Assembly: GCA_041686915.1 (NCBI GenBank)
Contig: JAWLDB010000042.1
Coordinates: forward strand, 1 to 16,047
Length of the DNA stretch: 16,047 nucleotides
Reading direction: 5' to 3'
Source: JAWLDB01 sp041686915
GTDB taxonomy: Bacteria; Bacillota; UBA994; UBA5500
In this document: piece by piece, positions 1 through 6,164 of the stretch
How the letters are laid out: every line of letters begins with the position of its first letter
Position numbering within the stretch: position 1 is the stretch's first letter
Notes under the pieces: model-generated
What the model was told of the DNA's origin: nothing
Database searches by the model: none
Seen by the model: the letters and a program-made list of their open reading frames with translations, nothing else
Made by a program: the position numbers and the translations under genes

Positions 1-143
1 TATTCCAGGTGCCTGCGTATGCGGTAATGCGGGTCTGCAAGGATCTTGTTGGCAAACTCTTCTGGAGTGCCACACGCCTTCAACCAAAACTCGTATGCCC
101 TGTAGTTCCATGCTTTCTGATTTGCAGCTATTTGCTCGCTCAC
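1..143 (-). CDS. Probable class I SAM-dependent methyltransferase, N-terminal part only
   Basis: The minus strand is open from an upstream stop at 206-204 to the window edge, so only the first 47 residues are seen. I chose the GTG at 143-141 because GGGGAG (158-153) lies nine bases before it. The protein would begin MSEQIAANQKAWNYRAYEFW and continue with a GTPEE segment and DPHYRIRRHLE. From memory this resembles the leader helices of clostridial class I methyltransferases that precede the SAM-binding Rossmann fold; that fold lies outside the window. It is divergent from the acyl-ACP thioesterase. Coding character comes from the amphipathic, Trp/Tyr-rich composition and the good ribosome site. 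The family assignment is tentative, and another start (GTG at 188) is possible but poorly served. Confidence 0.55.
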   Translation of the reverse strand, partial: MSEQIAANQKAWNYRAYEFWLKACGTPEEFANKILADPHYRIRRHLE

Positions 144-178
144 CTGGATCAGCTCCCCGTGGTTTATTTTGGCAAATA

Positions 179-207
179 AGCCTAACACACTCCCGCCTAG
201 TCGTCAA
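179..207 (-). promoter_or_regulatory. Possible promoter of the methyltransferase-like gene
   Basis: On the minus strand, TTGACG (207-202) matches the -35 consensus at 5 of 6 positions. It is followed after 17 bases by TAGGCT (184-179), a weak -10. Its position fits a start about 30 bases upstream of the GTG at 143. The weak -10 limits confidence. Confidence 0.3.
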
Positions 208-248
208 TCCCTCTAACCCACCGAGCCACGCACCCCGGTTTTCATCGG

Positions 249-276
249 TTGCCTGCCATGGTATAACTGATATAGA
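249..276 (+). promoter_or_regulatory. Possible promoter of the thioesterase gene
   Basis: TTGCCT (249-254) and TATAGA (271-276) are separated by 16 bases and lie about 30 bases upstream of the ATG at 308. Each box matches 4 of 6 consensus positions. TATAAC at 262-267 is an alternative -10. The Shine-Dalgarno AAAGGAG follows at 294-300. Confidence 0.3.
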
Positions 277-307
277 TGACTGAGAAAGACAATAAAGGAG
301 AAAACGG

Positions 308-1060
308 ATGACTAGCGCAATATGCACAAAGACCTACCACGTCGCCCTGGCCGACGTAGACTTCACCTGCAAACTAAAGCTCAGCGCCCTCTTTAACTAC
401 TTCCAGGACGCTGCCAGTGATGCTGCTGCTAGTTTGGGCGTAGGAATGAACTTGCTGGAGCAGGAAGGCATCGCTTGGTTCCTGATCCGAATGCGGGTGG
501 AAGTGATAAGATATCCTGAACTGGGTGAAGACATCACTATCGAAACCTGGCCCCAACACCCTGGTAAACTGGAGTTTGAGCGTGACTTCCTAGTTTTCGA
601 TCGCGACAAGGAAATCATTGCCCGGGCAATATCCAGTTGGGTCCTGATAGATATCGAGAAGCGCCGACTGCGTAGAAGCGATAGTATAACGCTTGATTTC
701 GAAGCCGTAGAACGCGATCGCGCTATAAACAGCGCACGGGGCAAATTACAAGCGCCCCCCGAGCTGGATGTCGCCTACAAGCGCGTCATCGGGTATAGCG
801 ATATCGATGTCAACGGACACCTCAACAACACCAAGTTCGTCGACTTCATTCTCGACTGCTTTACCATCGGGGAACACGCTGTGCACCAGGTGAGGTCCTT
901 GGAAATCGCCTTCGTTAATGAGGCATTGCCTGGAGATACCGTTGTAGTGCACAAAGATCCCGCACCAGCAGGCTCCCTGGTACGTTATATAGAAGGGACA
1001 AGTGAGCAGAGCGGCAAGGTAGCCTTCCGCTCGCAGGTGGAGCTCGCGCCCAAGGCATAA
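308..1060 (+). CDS. Acyl-ACP thioesterase (FatA/FatB-type double hotdog)
   Basis: This 250-residue protein should hydrolyse acyl-acyl carrier protein in the cytoplasm and release free fatty acid. The length and two-part layout fit the bacterial acyl-ACP thioesterase family: an N-terminal hotdog (about 5-135) with the substrate helix after LSALFNYFQDAAS, and a C-terminal hotdog (about 150-245). The second domain carries DIDVNGHLNNTKFVDF (165-180), which holds the conserved Asn169, His171 and Asn173 of the active-site region. The ATG at 308 has AAAGGAG seven bases upstream. The gene appears to stand alone; no fatty-acid synthesis gene adjoins it. In anaerobic Firmicutes such enzymes are thought to adjust lipid composition or fatty-acid turnover; the chain-length preference cannot be read from the sequence. 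Confidence 0.9.
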   Translation: MTSAICTKTYHVALADVDFTCKLKLSALFNYFQDAASDAAASLGVGMNLLEQEGIAWFLIRMRVEVIRYPELGEDITIETWPQHPGKLEFERDFLVFDRDKEIIARAISSWVLIDIEKRRLRRSDSITLDFEAVERDRAINSARGKLQAPPELDVAYKRVIGYSDIDVNGHLNNTKFVDFILDCFTIGEHAVHQVRSLEIAFVNEALPGDTVVVHKDPAPAGSLVRYIEGTSEQSGKVAFRSQVELAPKA

Positions 1061-1072
1061 CTCTGCGCCCGC

Positions 1073-1097
1073 GGTACGGACAGGGTCCGTACCCTAC
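1073..1097 (-). repeat. REP-like palindromic unit (TACGGA/TCCGTA core)
   Basis: GGTACGGA (1073-1080) and TCCGTACC (1086-1093) form an 8-bp perfect stem around CAGGG. The foot CTAC (1094-1097) reads GTAG on the minus strand. It lies 12 bases after the thioesterase stop. The core is close to that of the unit at 1645-1669, but with TA instead of GG at the stem base. Confidence 0.75.
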
Positions 1098-1115
1098 ACC
1101 CAACCCGTGGAAATC

Positions 1116-1142
1116 GTAGGGGCGGAGCATGTACCGCCCGCC
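1116..1142 (+). repeat. REP-like palindromic unit (GGGCGG/CCGCCC)
   Basis: The foot GTAG is followed by GGGGCGGAGCATGTACCGCC and CGCC. The stem GGGCGG/CCGCCC encloses AGCATGTA, which is itself nearly self-complementary. A close relative without the GTAG foot lies at 11601-11616. Confidence 0.75.
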
Positions 1143-1168
1143 TAAAACGCATACCTCCGTCTTCTCAT

Positions 1169-1219
1169 GTAGGGGTTGAACTGCATTCAACCCAGGGCAG
1201 AGTGCAACTCTGCCCCTAC
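1169..1219. repeat. 51-nt head-to-head pair of REP-like units (BIME-like)
   Basis: The left unit is GTAGGGG, core TTGAACTGCATTCAA, then CCC. A single A follows, and the right unit is GGG, core CAGAGTGCAACTCTG, then CCCCTAC, whose foot reads GTAG on the other strand. The pair is exactly 51 nt long, the same as those at 2177-2227 and 11384-11434. Its left arm is nearly the same as one arm of those pairs, but its right arm carries a different palindrome. It ends 25 bases before the VOC start codon, leaving room only for the ribosome site. Confidence 0.85.
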
Positions 1220-1243
1220 AATAACAAAAAGGAGTTGATCCCC

Positions 1244-1648
1244 ATGTCCACACAGATTGCCCCGTTCCTGATGTTCCAGGGACAAGCTGAAGAGGCCATT
1301 AACTTCTACACGTCTACTTTTGCTAACTCGGAGATCATCACTATCCAACGCTATGGTCCCGAAGACCCGGATGCAGAAGGCACCGTCATGCACGCAACTT
1401 TCTCCCTGAAAGGCCAGGTCTTTCACTGCATCGATAGCAGTATCGATCACGGCTTCACCTTTACCCCGGCCATATCCTTCTCTGTGGCCTGTGACACTAA
1501 AGAAGAGATTGACCGGCTCTTTGAAAAGCTGTCCGATGGCGGTACGGTTTTCATGCCGCTCGATGAGTACCCCTTCAGCCCTCGTTACGCCTGGGTAGGG
1601 GACAAGTTCGGCGTTACCTGGCAGCTGAGTCTAGGGCAGCTGGGGTAG
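1244..1648 (+). CDS. VOC-family protein, PhnB/3-demethylubiquinone methyltransferase-like
   Basis: This 134-residue protein has the vicinal-oxygen-chelate fold of the PhnB-like group: APFLMFQGQAEEAINFY (about 6-22) at the start, a central FHCID strand, FTPAISFSVACDTKEE opening the second half, and GDKFGVTWQLS near the end. Members bind small molecules or metals as dimers, but most have no known reaction, so no substrate is assigned. I start at ATG 1244 because GGAG (1231-1234) lies nine bases upstream; the longer GTG-initiated frame from 1202 runs back into the repeat pair and is unlikely to be used. The TAG stop (1646-1648) is part of the GTAGGGG foot of the next repeat unit. Confidence 0.85.
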   Translation: MSTQIAPFLMFQGQAEEAINFYTSTFANSEIITIQRYGPEDPDAEGTVMHATFSLKGQVFHCIDSSIDHGFTFTPAISFSVACDTKEEIDRLFEKLSDGGTVFMPLDEYPFSPRYAWVGDKFGVTWQLSLGQLG

Positions 1649-1669
1649 GGGACGGACCCTGTCCGTCCC
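1645..1669 (+). repeat. REP-like palindromic unit overlapping a stop codon
   Basis: The foot GTAG is followed by GGGACGGA, the loop CCCTG(G-shifted) and TCCGTCCC, an 8-bp stem. Bases 1646-1648 are at the same time the stop codon of the VOC gene. The core is the one found at 1073-1097, differing at the stem base. Confidence 0.75.
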
Positions 1670-1711
1670 ATGATCATAGAATATATCGAGGAGAGCGGGG
1701 GAGGGATATCT

Positions 1712-2029
1712 GTGGCGAAGAAGGGTAAAAGCAAGCAGCACGACGATACTGAGGAGAATGTTGAGAAATGGCAGGAATGGCAAAGGCATCAGTATGACCC
1801 TGGTCATTACGTAGGCAAGCAACATCCCATATTCGCCAACAACCGCCGACCCCGGCTGTTTGGCTGGTTCCTGGTCATCTCCGCCAGCATATTCTTTGTT
1901 GTGATGATTGCTGGGGCAATTCTCTCTGGTGATGGGTGGTCAAGTATCACCAGTTTGTTGCCAGGCGGCATCTTCTTGGCTCTCTACTTTCTGGCAGGGT
2001 TAAGGTTCCTGCAGAAGGGGAAAAGGTAA
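1712..2029 (+). CDS. Small hypothetical membrane protein with two helices
   Basis: This 105-residue protein is not recognised. It has a charged, Lys/Glu/Asp/Trp-rich cytoplasmic N-terminus (about 1-50, including KKGKSKQHDD and EKWQEWQRHQ), then two hydrophobic segments (about 50-72 and 79-98) and a basic end LRFLQKGKR. I place the start at GTG 1712 because GGGGGAGGG (about 1697-1705) lies seven bases before it; an in-frame ATG at 1670 overlaps the repeat region and has no ribosome site. It follows the VOC gene by 63 bases, with a repeat unit between, and is closed by a strong hairpin at 2033. It could be co-transcribed with the VOC gene. No function is inferred. Confidence 0.65.
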   Translation: MAKKGKSKQHDDTEENVEKWQEWQRHQYDPGHYVGKQHPIFANNRRPRLFGWFLVISASIFFVVMIAGAILSGDGWSSITSLLPGGIFLALYFLAGLRFLQKGKR

Positions 2030-2032
2030 CAG

Positions 2033-2069
2033 AACGGCCTGTTCCGCGTTCGGAACAGGCCGTTGTTTT
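2033..2069 (+). terminator. Rho-independent terminator
   Basis: AACGGCCTGTTCCG and CGGAACAGGCCGTT form a perfect 14-bp stem around CGTT, followed by GTTTTC. It begins four bases after the stop of the small membrane protein gene. The U-tract is short, but the stem is strong and well placed. Confidence 0.8.
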
Positions 2070-2088
2070 CGGTTGGGACGGACCCGAG

Positions 2089-2110
2089 ATAGATACGATC
2101 TATGCCCTAC
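2089..2110 (-). repeat. REP-like palindromic unit (ATAGAT core)
   Basis: ATAGAT, ACG and ATCTAT make a 15-nt core, followed by GCCCTAC, which reads GTAGGGC on the minus strand. The left side has GAG instead of GGG, so the base of the stem is imperfect. GGGACGGACCC just before it (2076-2085) looks like half of another unit of the 1645 type. Confidence 0.6.
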
Positions 2111-2134
2111 CGGGCATGGCAGTGCGGGTGCGGT

Positions 2135-2157
2135 GGGCAGAACATGTTCTGCCCCTA
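2135..2157 (-). repeat. REP-like palindromic unit (CAGAACATGTTCTG core)
   Basis: GGG, the perfect 14-nt palindrome CAGAACATGTTCTG, and CCCCTAC. The same core recurs at 11318-11341 and 11504-11527 in the opposite orientation. Confidence 0.8.
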
Positions 2158-2176
2158 CGGCGTTCCGGAGTAGGGC

Positions 2177-2227
2177 GTAGGGGATGGATCCTATCCATCC
2201 CAGGGCTGAATGCAATTCAGCCCCTAC
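2177..2227. repeat. 51-nt head-to-head pair of REP-like units
   Basis: GTAGGGG, core ATGGATCCTATCCAT, CCC, A, GGG, core CTGAATGCAATTCAG, CCCCTAC. Its reverse complement matches 11384-11434 at 49 of 51 positions. The two differences are the paired stem-end bases C/G here versus T/A there. The remaining 2228-2398 holds no gene I can support; it has only a weak GCAGC/GCTGC hairpin near 2262-2280. Confidence 0.85.
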
Positions 2228-2398
2228 CATGATGGTCTGTTACGTGGGTAGGGTGGCGCGGGTGCAGCATCCTAGGCTGCCGTGAAGGCCGCTAGCCCAC
2301 CGCATCGAGCACTCTGGTTACCCAGCCAGGTGATTAGTCTCCGCGGCTTGGTTGCTCTCACTCTTCCAAAACAGCCTCACCGTCCCCTACGCCGCAGT

Positions 2399-3508
2399 TC
2401 AACCGGCCTTGTACTCCCTGACTAGCTCTACAAACCCTTTGGGGTTGATGATCCAGCCCTTGCGATACGGATAACCACTCTCTTTGAGATACGCCCACGC
2501 TTGTTCCTGGGTGAGGTTAGGATCTACCTGTAGCCCCAGTGCCACCACACCCATCACGTAAGGCGGAAGCCAACTCAAAGCGGGAAGGTTTGAATACATG
2601 TAATTATCGTCTACAATCGGTGTGCCCAATCCCCCGGTAGTTGGGTACCCGCCGGCAACTGTTCTGCCCTGCTCAGGAGCAAATAGTGTTTCGGGGTGTA
2701 CTGTATACCATGACGAGGCCTGCCAACTGGCTGGGTCGTTTCTATCCTCATATGGTCTGATAGTCAAGGGGCCCGCGCCGTAATAATCTACGTCAAAGAC
2801 CATGATGCCGGCCTTCTCGAGCTTTGCCCGGGCGTCCATCGGTAAGACGAACGAGCAGCTCAGGCAACGGATGCGCTCGTTCTCAGGCAGTTGACTGTTC
2901 AGCACCAGCAGTCGTTCGGCGGCTTCCCTGAAACACTCACCGACACTCAACTCGTTGCTCCACTCAACAAGATGCAGCGTACTACCAGGAGCAACCCCTA
3001 TGTCTTTGCCGCCCAGAATACTGGCAACTGCTGTGCCATGCATGCTGGCTCGTTCTTCATATGGCATGTCATGGGCGGGGTACTCATGTACATCCTGCCC
3101 GGTCAGCTCCATATGGCTTGTTAAGAGCGATTGATCAATTATGGCGACGGCTACGCCCTGTCCGGTGATACCGGCTGCGTGCAAGTCACGAATGCCAAGC
3201 CCAGGGTCCTTACCCCACTCAATAATCTCGTCAGGATCAAACCAGTCGGGTAGCCAGTTGCTACTTGGCCACTTCGTCGCCTTGTCAAAGCCAACCATCT
3301 TCAACCTGGCGGAACTGAACTTGAGCAACCAGTCGTTGGAGTGGTCGGCGAGTTTCCAGTCATTTAAGTGGCGTACAGGGAGAAATGACGCTAGAGTGCG
3401 ATTGAGCAGGTTCATCTCACCCAGATACCCCAGTTTGAAGGCTACCCCCGCTACTAATGCTACCACTAATAGCAAGGCTATCTTCCGGTGCTTCTGCGTT
3501 ATCTTCAT
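2399..3508 (-). CDS. Membrane-anchored S8 (subtilisin-like) serine protease, atypical
   Basis: This 369-residue protein starts with a basic MKITQKHRK and one hydrophobic segment (about 9-28), a signal peptide or N-terminal anchor, so the protease domain should be outside the membrane. The subtilase triad can be placed: Asp125 in VAIIDQSL, His157 in HGTAVASILGG, and Ser312 in ALSWLPPYVMGVVAL, which aligns with GTSMAAPHVAGVAAL. Two signatures are altered: GTS is ALS, and the segment expected to hold the oxyanion-hole Asn (AAGN) reads VFDVDYYG. I chose ATG 3508-3506 because AAGGGG sits about eight bases upstream. Other in-frame starts up to 3568 would add up to 20 residues. It could be active with changed specificity or be degenerating. 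It stands alone between a repeat region and the GGDEF/HD-GYP gene. Confidence 0.8.
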   Translation of the reverse strand: MKITQKHRKIALLLVVALVAGVAFKLGYLGEMNLLNRTLASFLPVRHLNDWKLADHSNDWLLKFSSARLKMVGFDKATKWPSSNWLPDWFDPDEIIEWGKDPGLGIRDLHAAGITGQGVAVAIIDQSLLTSHMELTGQDVHEYPAHDMPYEERASMHGTAVASILGGKDIGVAPGSTLHLVEWSNELSVGECFREAAERLLVLNSQLPENERIRCLSCSFVLPMDARAKLEKAGIMVFDVDYYGAGPLTIRPYEDRNDPASWQASSWYTVHPETLFAPEQGRTVAGGYPTTGGLGTPIVDDNYMYSNLPALSWLPPYVMGVVALGLQVDPNLTQEQAWAYLKESGYPYRKGWIINPKGFVELVREYKAG

Positions 3509-3688
3509 CACCATTACCCCTTTCGGTCTCCTGCTTCTTATGCTAGAGCATTCAGGCTGCATGTTCATTGCAGTATCTTGTGGCTCTTAGCACATTGATG
3601 CCAAAGTGAAGCGAATAGGACACAACGGTGAGGGCAGTCCCGAGCTGTTGCGTCTTAGCGTGCTCATAGCGGGTCTTAAACAAGGAAA

Positions 3689-3724
3689 GAGGAACAGCTG
3701 GCTTAATCCAGCTGCTCCTCTTTG
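3689..3724 (-). terminator. Terminator hairpin overlapping the GGDEF/HD-GYP stop codon
   Basis: On the minus strand AAAGAGGAGCAGCTGG and CCAGCTGTTCCTCTTT pair, with one G-T pair in the stem, around ATTAAG. The loop holds the TAA stop (3705-3703) of the upstream gene. A short T-rich stretch follows. The hairpin is almost symmetrical, so it may work in both directions. Confidence 0.7.
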
Positions 3725-5892
3725 ATTGCCTCAACGAATATTTTCACCAATGTGGGGTCAAACTGGCGACCTGACTGGTTCATTAGCTCCTGTAGCGCCT
3801 CTCCGTGAGTTTTGGGCCGCTGATAAGGCCGCCCGCTGACCATCACGTCATACGCGTCCACGATTGAAATGATCCTGGCCAGAACCGGGATATCCCTCCC
3901 TGCCAGACCTGAAGGGTAACCACTGCCATCCCACCGCTCATGGTGGGAGAGAATGCTTCCAGCTATAGGTGATAAGGCGCTGACGGTTCTGGCTATGCGG
4001 TAGCCCATTTCCGGATGTTGTTTCATAATCAGCCATTCTGCGTCTGTTAGGCCGCCAGGCTTGTTCAAGATTGTTTCCGGTACACCGATTTTGCCGATAT
4101 CGTGCAGTTTGGCTAACAGGTTTAATTCATCAGACTCATACTCGTTTAACTGCAAGCGTTGACCGATTAGTCGGGCGTAGTATTGCAGGCGGGTTGTATG
4201 AGCCTCGGTTTCATTGCTTTTCTCATAAAGCGAGGCAGATAGTGAAGCGATAATCGAATTGAGAATGCTGTCGCCATGCGACAGCTTATTGAACAGCATG
4301 CGCTCTTCCGCTTCTTGCCAAGTCGTGAACAAGTCTTCTTGAACGAACCGCTTGGTCGCCGCGCCAATCGCCATGTTAATTGTCGGGCCTAATCGCTCAG
4401 AGATGGTGTTTCTGATCTGTTGCGAGAAGCTGCTGGCGGTCGCGCTGTCTGCGCCGGGAATGACGATGCCGAACTCATCCCCACCGATACGTGCCACTGT
4501 TCCTGCGTTGCCAATAACCTGTTGAAGGCATTCCGCAACTCCTTTTAGCACCTGGTCCCCCGTATCGATGCCATGATCATCGTTAACCTGCTTAAAGCCG
4601 TTTATATCAAGCACAAGCATGCTAGCAGGTATGGTCCCCGTTGCTTGTAGCCGCTTGGTGATCAACTTTAGATAGTGGCTTGAATACGCTCCAGTCACTA
4701 AATCCTTGTCTTTCAGGCGAGCAATCTCCTGTTGAGCCGCTTTGCGTCTGGATATATCGCGGATGACATGCACGTAGACCTTGCGGTCGTCAAGGCTGGT
4801 GATGAGCGAGCTTATCTCCACCGGAAAGCGGCTGCCGTTCTTACGGATGTGAGTCATCTCAACCAGATTGCCGTTTTCTATGGCATCACAGACTGTCGGG
4901 TCGTAGCGGTCGACGCAAAGCGCGGTTGTGTTAAGGGCGATGAGCTCAGTCAGTGAATACCCATACGCAGCTAGTGCGGCTTCGTTAGCCTCGATAATCT
5001 GCCCATCCATCGTTGAAACAATGACAATGTCTCTTACCATGTCCAGGACTGCTTTCAAGTGCCAGGTGCGCTCGCGATGCCGAACGTAGTCAGTGATGTC
5101 GTATAGCACGCCCTGTGCACCGGTCGGAGTTCGTTCACGGTCGCTAATTGCGGTGCCAATGGCGTGGACCCAGCGGATAGTTCCGTCCTTGCGAATTAGC
5201 CGGAACCTGCAATGCGTAACGGGTCGCAGTGAATTTGCTAGCTCGTTGGCAGCGTTCCGGACAATCTCGAGATCATCAGGGTGAATGAGTTTCCCACTGG
5301 GGATAGAACCGTCAGAGAGCTCATATGCTGTATATCCTGTAATGCTTTCAACTTGCCCTCGCAGGTTGTAGGAACTGAGATCCAGGCTGACGCTGAAAGT
5401 GATACCGAGGAACCCTTCAACCATCCTTTGGTGCAGTTCCAACTCTGCCGCCATAGCCTTAATCTCAGTGATATCACGGCAGATACATGAAACACCGATT
5501 ATATGTTCATCCTGCCTTAGGGGTCTGGCTGTTGTCTCATAGACCCGCTCTTCCTGTACTGTGAAGCTGTGCGTGTTTACTGTAGTGGACATACCTGACG
5601 AAACTACAGTGCTAAAGAGATATTCCCACTCGTCTCTGGTGCGCAGTGGCAACGGCAGTGCGAAAATACTCTTATCTAGCAAGTCTTCCTTGCGGACGCC
5701 CATCGCAGTAGCAAACCTGGTGTTACAGAACAGAATTATGCCGTCTACAGACAGAAGCAGCATTAGGTCTCGGAGTTGCTCGCACGCTTCCAATAACAGG
5801 TTTGTCTCCCACATCAAGCCGACACTGGCGCCAAGCTGCCCACTAAAGCCGTCTGCCTCCAAAGATTCTCGAAGCTCTTCCCGGTTACCCAT
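3703..5892 (-). CDS. Triple-PAS sensor with GGDEF and HD-GYP domains (cyclic-di-GMP turnover)
   Basis: This 729-residue protein has no membrane segment. Three PAS/PAC units can be followed: about 37-145, 155-270 (PAC at FRLIRKDGTIRWVHAI) and 280-385. A GGDEF domain spans about 395-550 with an intact GGDEF (470-474) and DINGFKQVNDDHG. The usual DxLTGLYNR start is altered to DLVTGAYSSHY, and no RxxD inhibitory site is seen before the GGDEF. The HD-GYP domain (about 555-725) keeps His565, His597-Asp598, His626, HHERWDGSGYP (650-660) and Asp679, so metal-dependent phosphodiesterase activity on cyclic-di-GMP is expected. It may both make and degrade the messenger, or use the GGDEF as a GTP sensor. 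The ATG at 5892 has GGAGGT four bases before it, and a strong promoter lies upstream. Confidence 0.92.
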   Translation of the reverse strand: MGNREELRESLEADGFSGQLGASVGLMWETNLLLEACEQLRDLMLLLSVDGIILFCNTRFATAMGVRKEDLLDKSIFALPLPLRTRDEWEYLFSTVVSSGMSTTVNTHSFTVQEERVYETTARPLRQDEHIIGVSCICRDITEIKAMAAELELHQRMVEGFLGITFSVSLDLSSYNLRGQVESITGYTAYELSDGSIPSGKLIHPDDLEIVRNAANELANSLRPVTHCRFRLIRKDGTIRWVHAIGTAISDRERTPTGAQGVLYDITDYVRHRERTWHLKAVLDMVRDIVIVSTMDGQIIEANEAALAAYGYSLTELIALNTTALCVDRYDPTVCDAIENGNLVEMTHIRKNGSRFPVEISSLITSLDDRKVYVHVIRDISRRKAAQQEIARLKDKDLVTGAYSSHYLKLITKRLQATGTIPASMLVLDINGFKQVNDDHGIDTGDQVLKGVAECLQQVIGNAGTVARIGGDEFGIVIPGADSATASSFSQQIRNTISERLGPTINMAIGAATKRFVQEDLFTTWQEAEERMLFNKLSHGDSILNSIIASLSASLYEKSNETEAHTTRLQYYARLIGQRLQLNEYESDELNLLAKLHDIGKIGVPETILNKPGGLTDAEWLIMKQHPEMGYRIARTVSALSPIAGSILSHHERWDGSGYPSGLAGRDIPVLARIISIVDAYDVMVSGRPYQRPKTHGEALQELMNQSGRQFDPTLVKIFVEAIKEEQLD

Positions 5893-5950
5893 ATTACCTC
5901 CAAAGATATGAATAATCTAAACAGTCTGCATGACCGTTCTACAGGTTTTC

Positions 5951-5980
5951 ATTATATATGCAAAATCATGGGTATGTCAC
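5951..5980 (-). promoter_or_regulatory. Sigma-A-type promoter of the GGDEF/HD-GYP gene
   Basis: On the minus strand GTGACA (5980-5975, 5 of 6 matches) and TATAAT (5956-5951, perfect) are separated by 18 bases. Transcription should begin near 5944, giving a leader of about 50 bases before the ATG at 5892. Confidence 0.65.
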
Positions 5981-6051
5981 CATATTTTCTGAGAAAACTG
6001 TCGAGCCGTGTCGAGCCGGCACGGGTTGGGTTGTAGGAGTGCAATTAGAAG

Positions 6052-6072
6052 GGGGTGGCTTCACGCCACCCC
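6052..6072. repeat. Hairpin GGGGTGGC/GCCACCCC, possible degenerate repeat unit
   Basis: An 8-bp perfect stem surrounds TTCAC. A GTAGGAG motif lies 19 bases to the left (6033). It may be a diverged member of the REP-like family, or a terminator-like hairpin beyond the exporter operon. Confidence 0.5.
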
Positions 6073-6128
6073 GCTATGCCTCAACCTATCAACTATTTCA
6101 CAGGCGGAAACCTTTCCAGCTGCCCACG

Positions 6129-6151
6129 GACACAGCATGCTGTGTCTCTAC
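6129..6151 (-). repeat. REP-like unit with 18-nt perfect palindrome
   Basis: GACACAGCATGCTGTGTC (6129-6146) is a perfect palindrome. On the minus strand it is preceded by the foot GTAGA. It begins 14 bases after the stop codon of the second permease gene on that strand, the 3'-end position seen for several other units. GGG is replaced by GAGA here, so it is a divergent member. Confidence 0.6.
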
Positions 6152-6164
6152 AAAATCGGGTCGG

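Noticed and set aside
95..283. 62-residue open frame before the thioesterase
   Set aside because: It overlaps the better-supported minus-strand methyltransferase start and has no Shine-Dalgarno or recognisable motif.
1936..2232. 98-residue open frame over the terminator and repeats
   Set aside because: Its second half translates the hairpin and REP-like units, and the first half is another frame of the small membrane protein gene.
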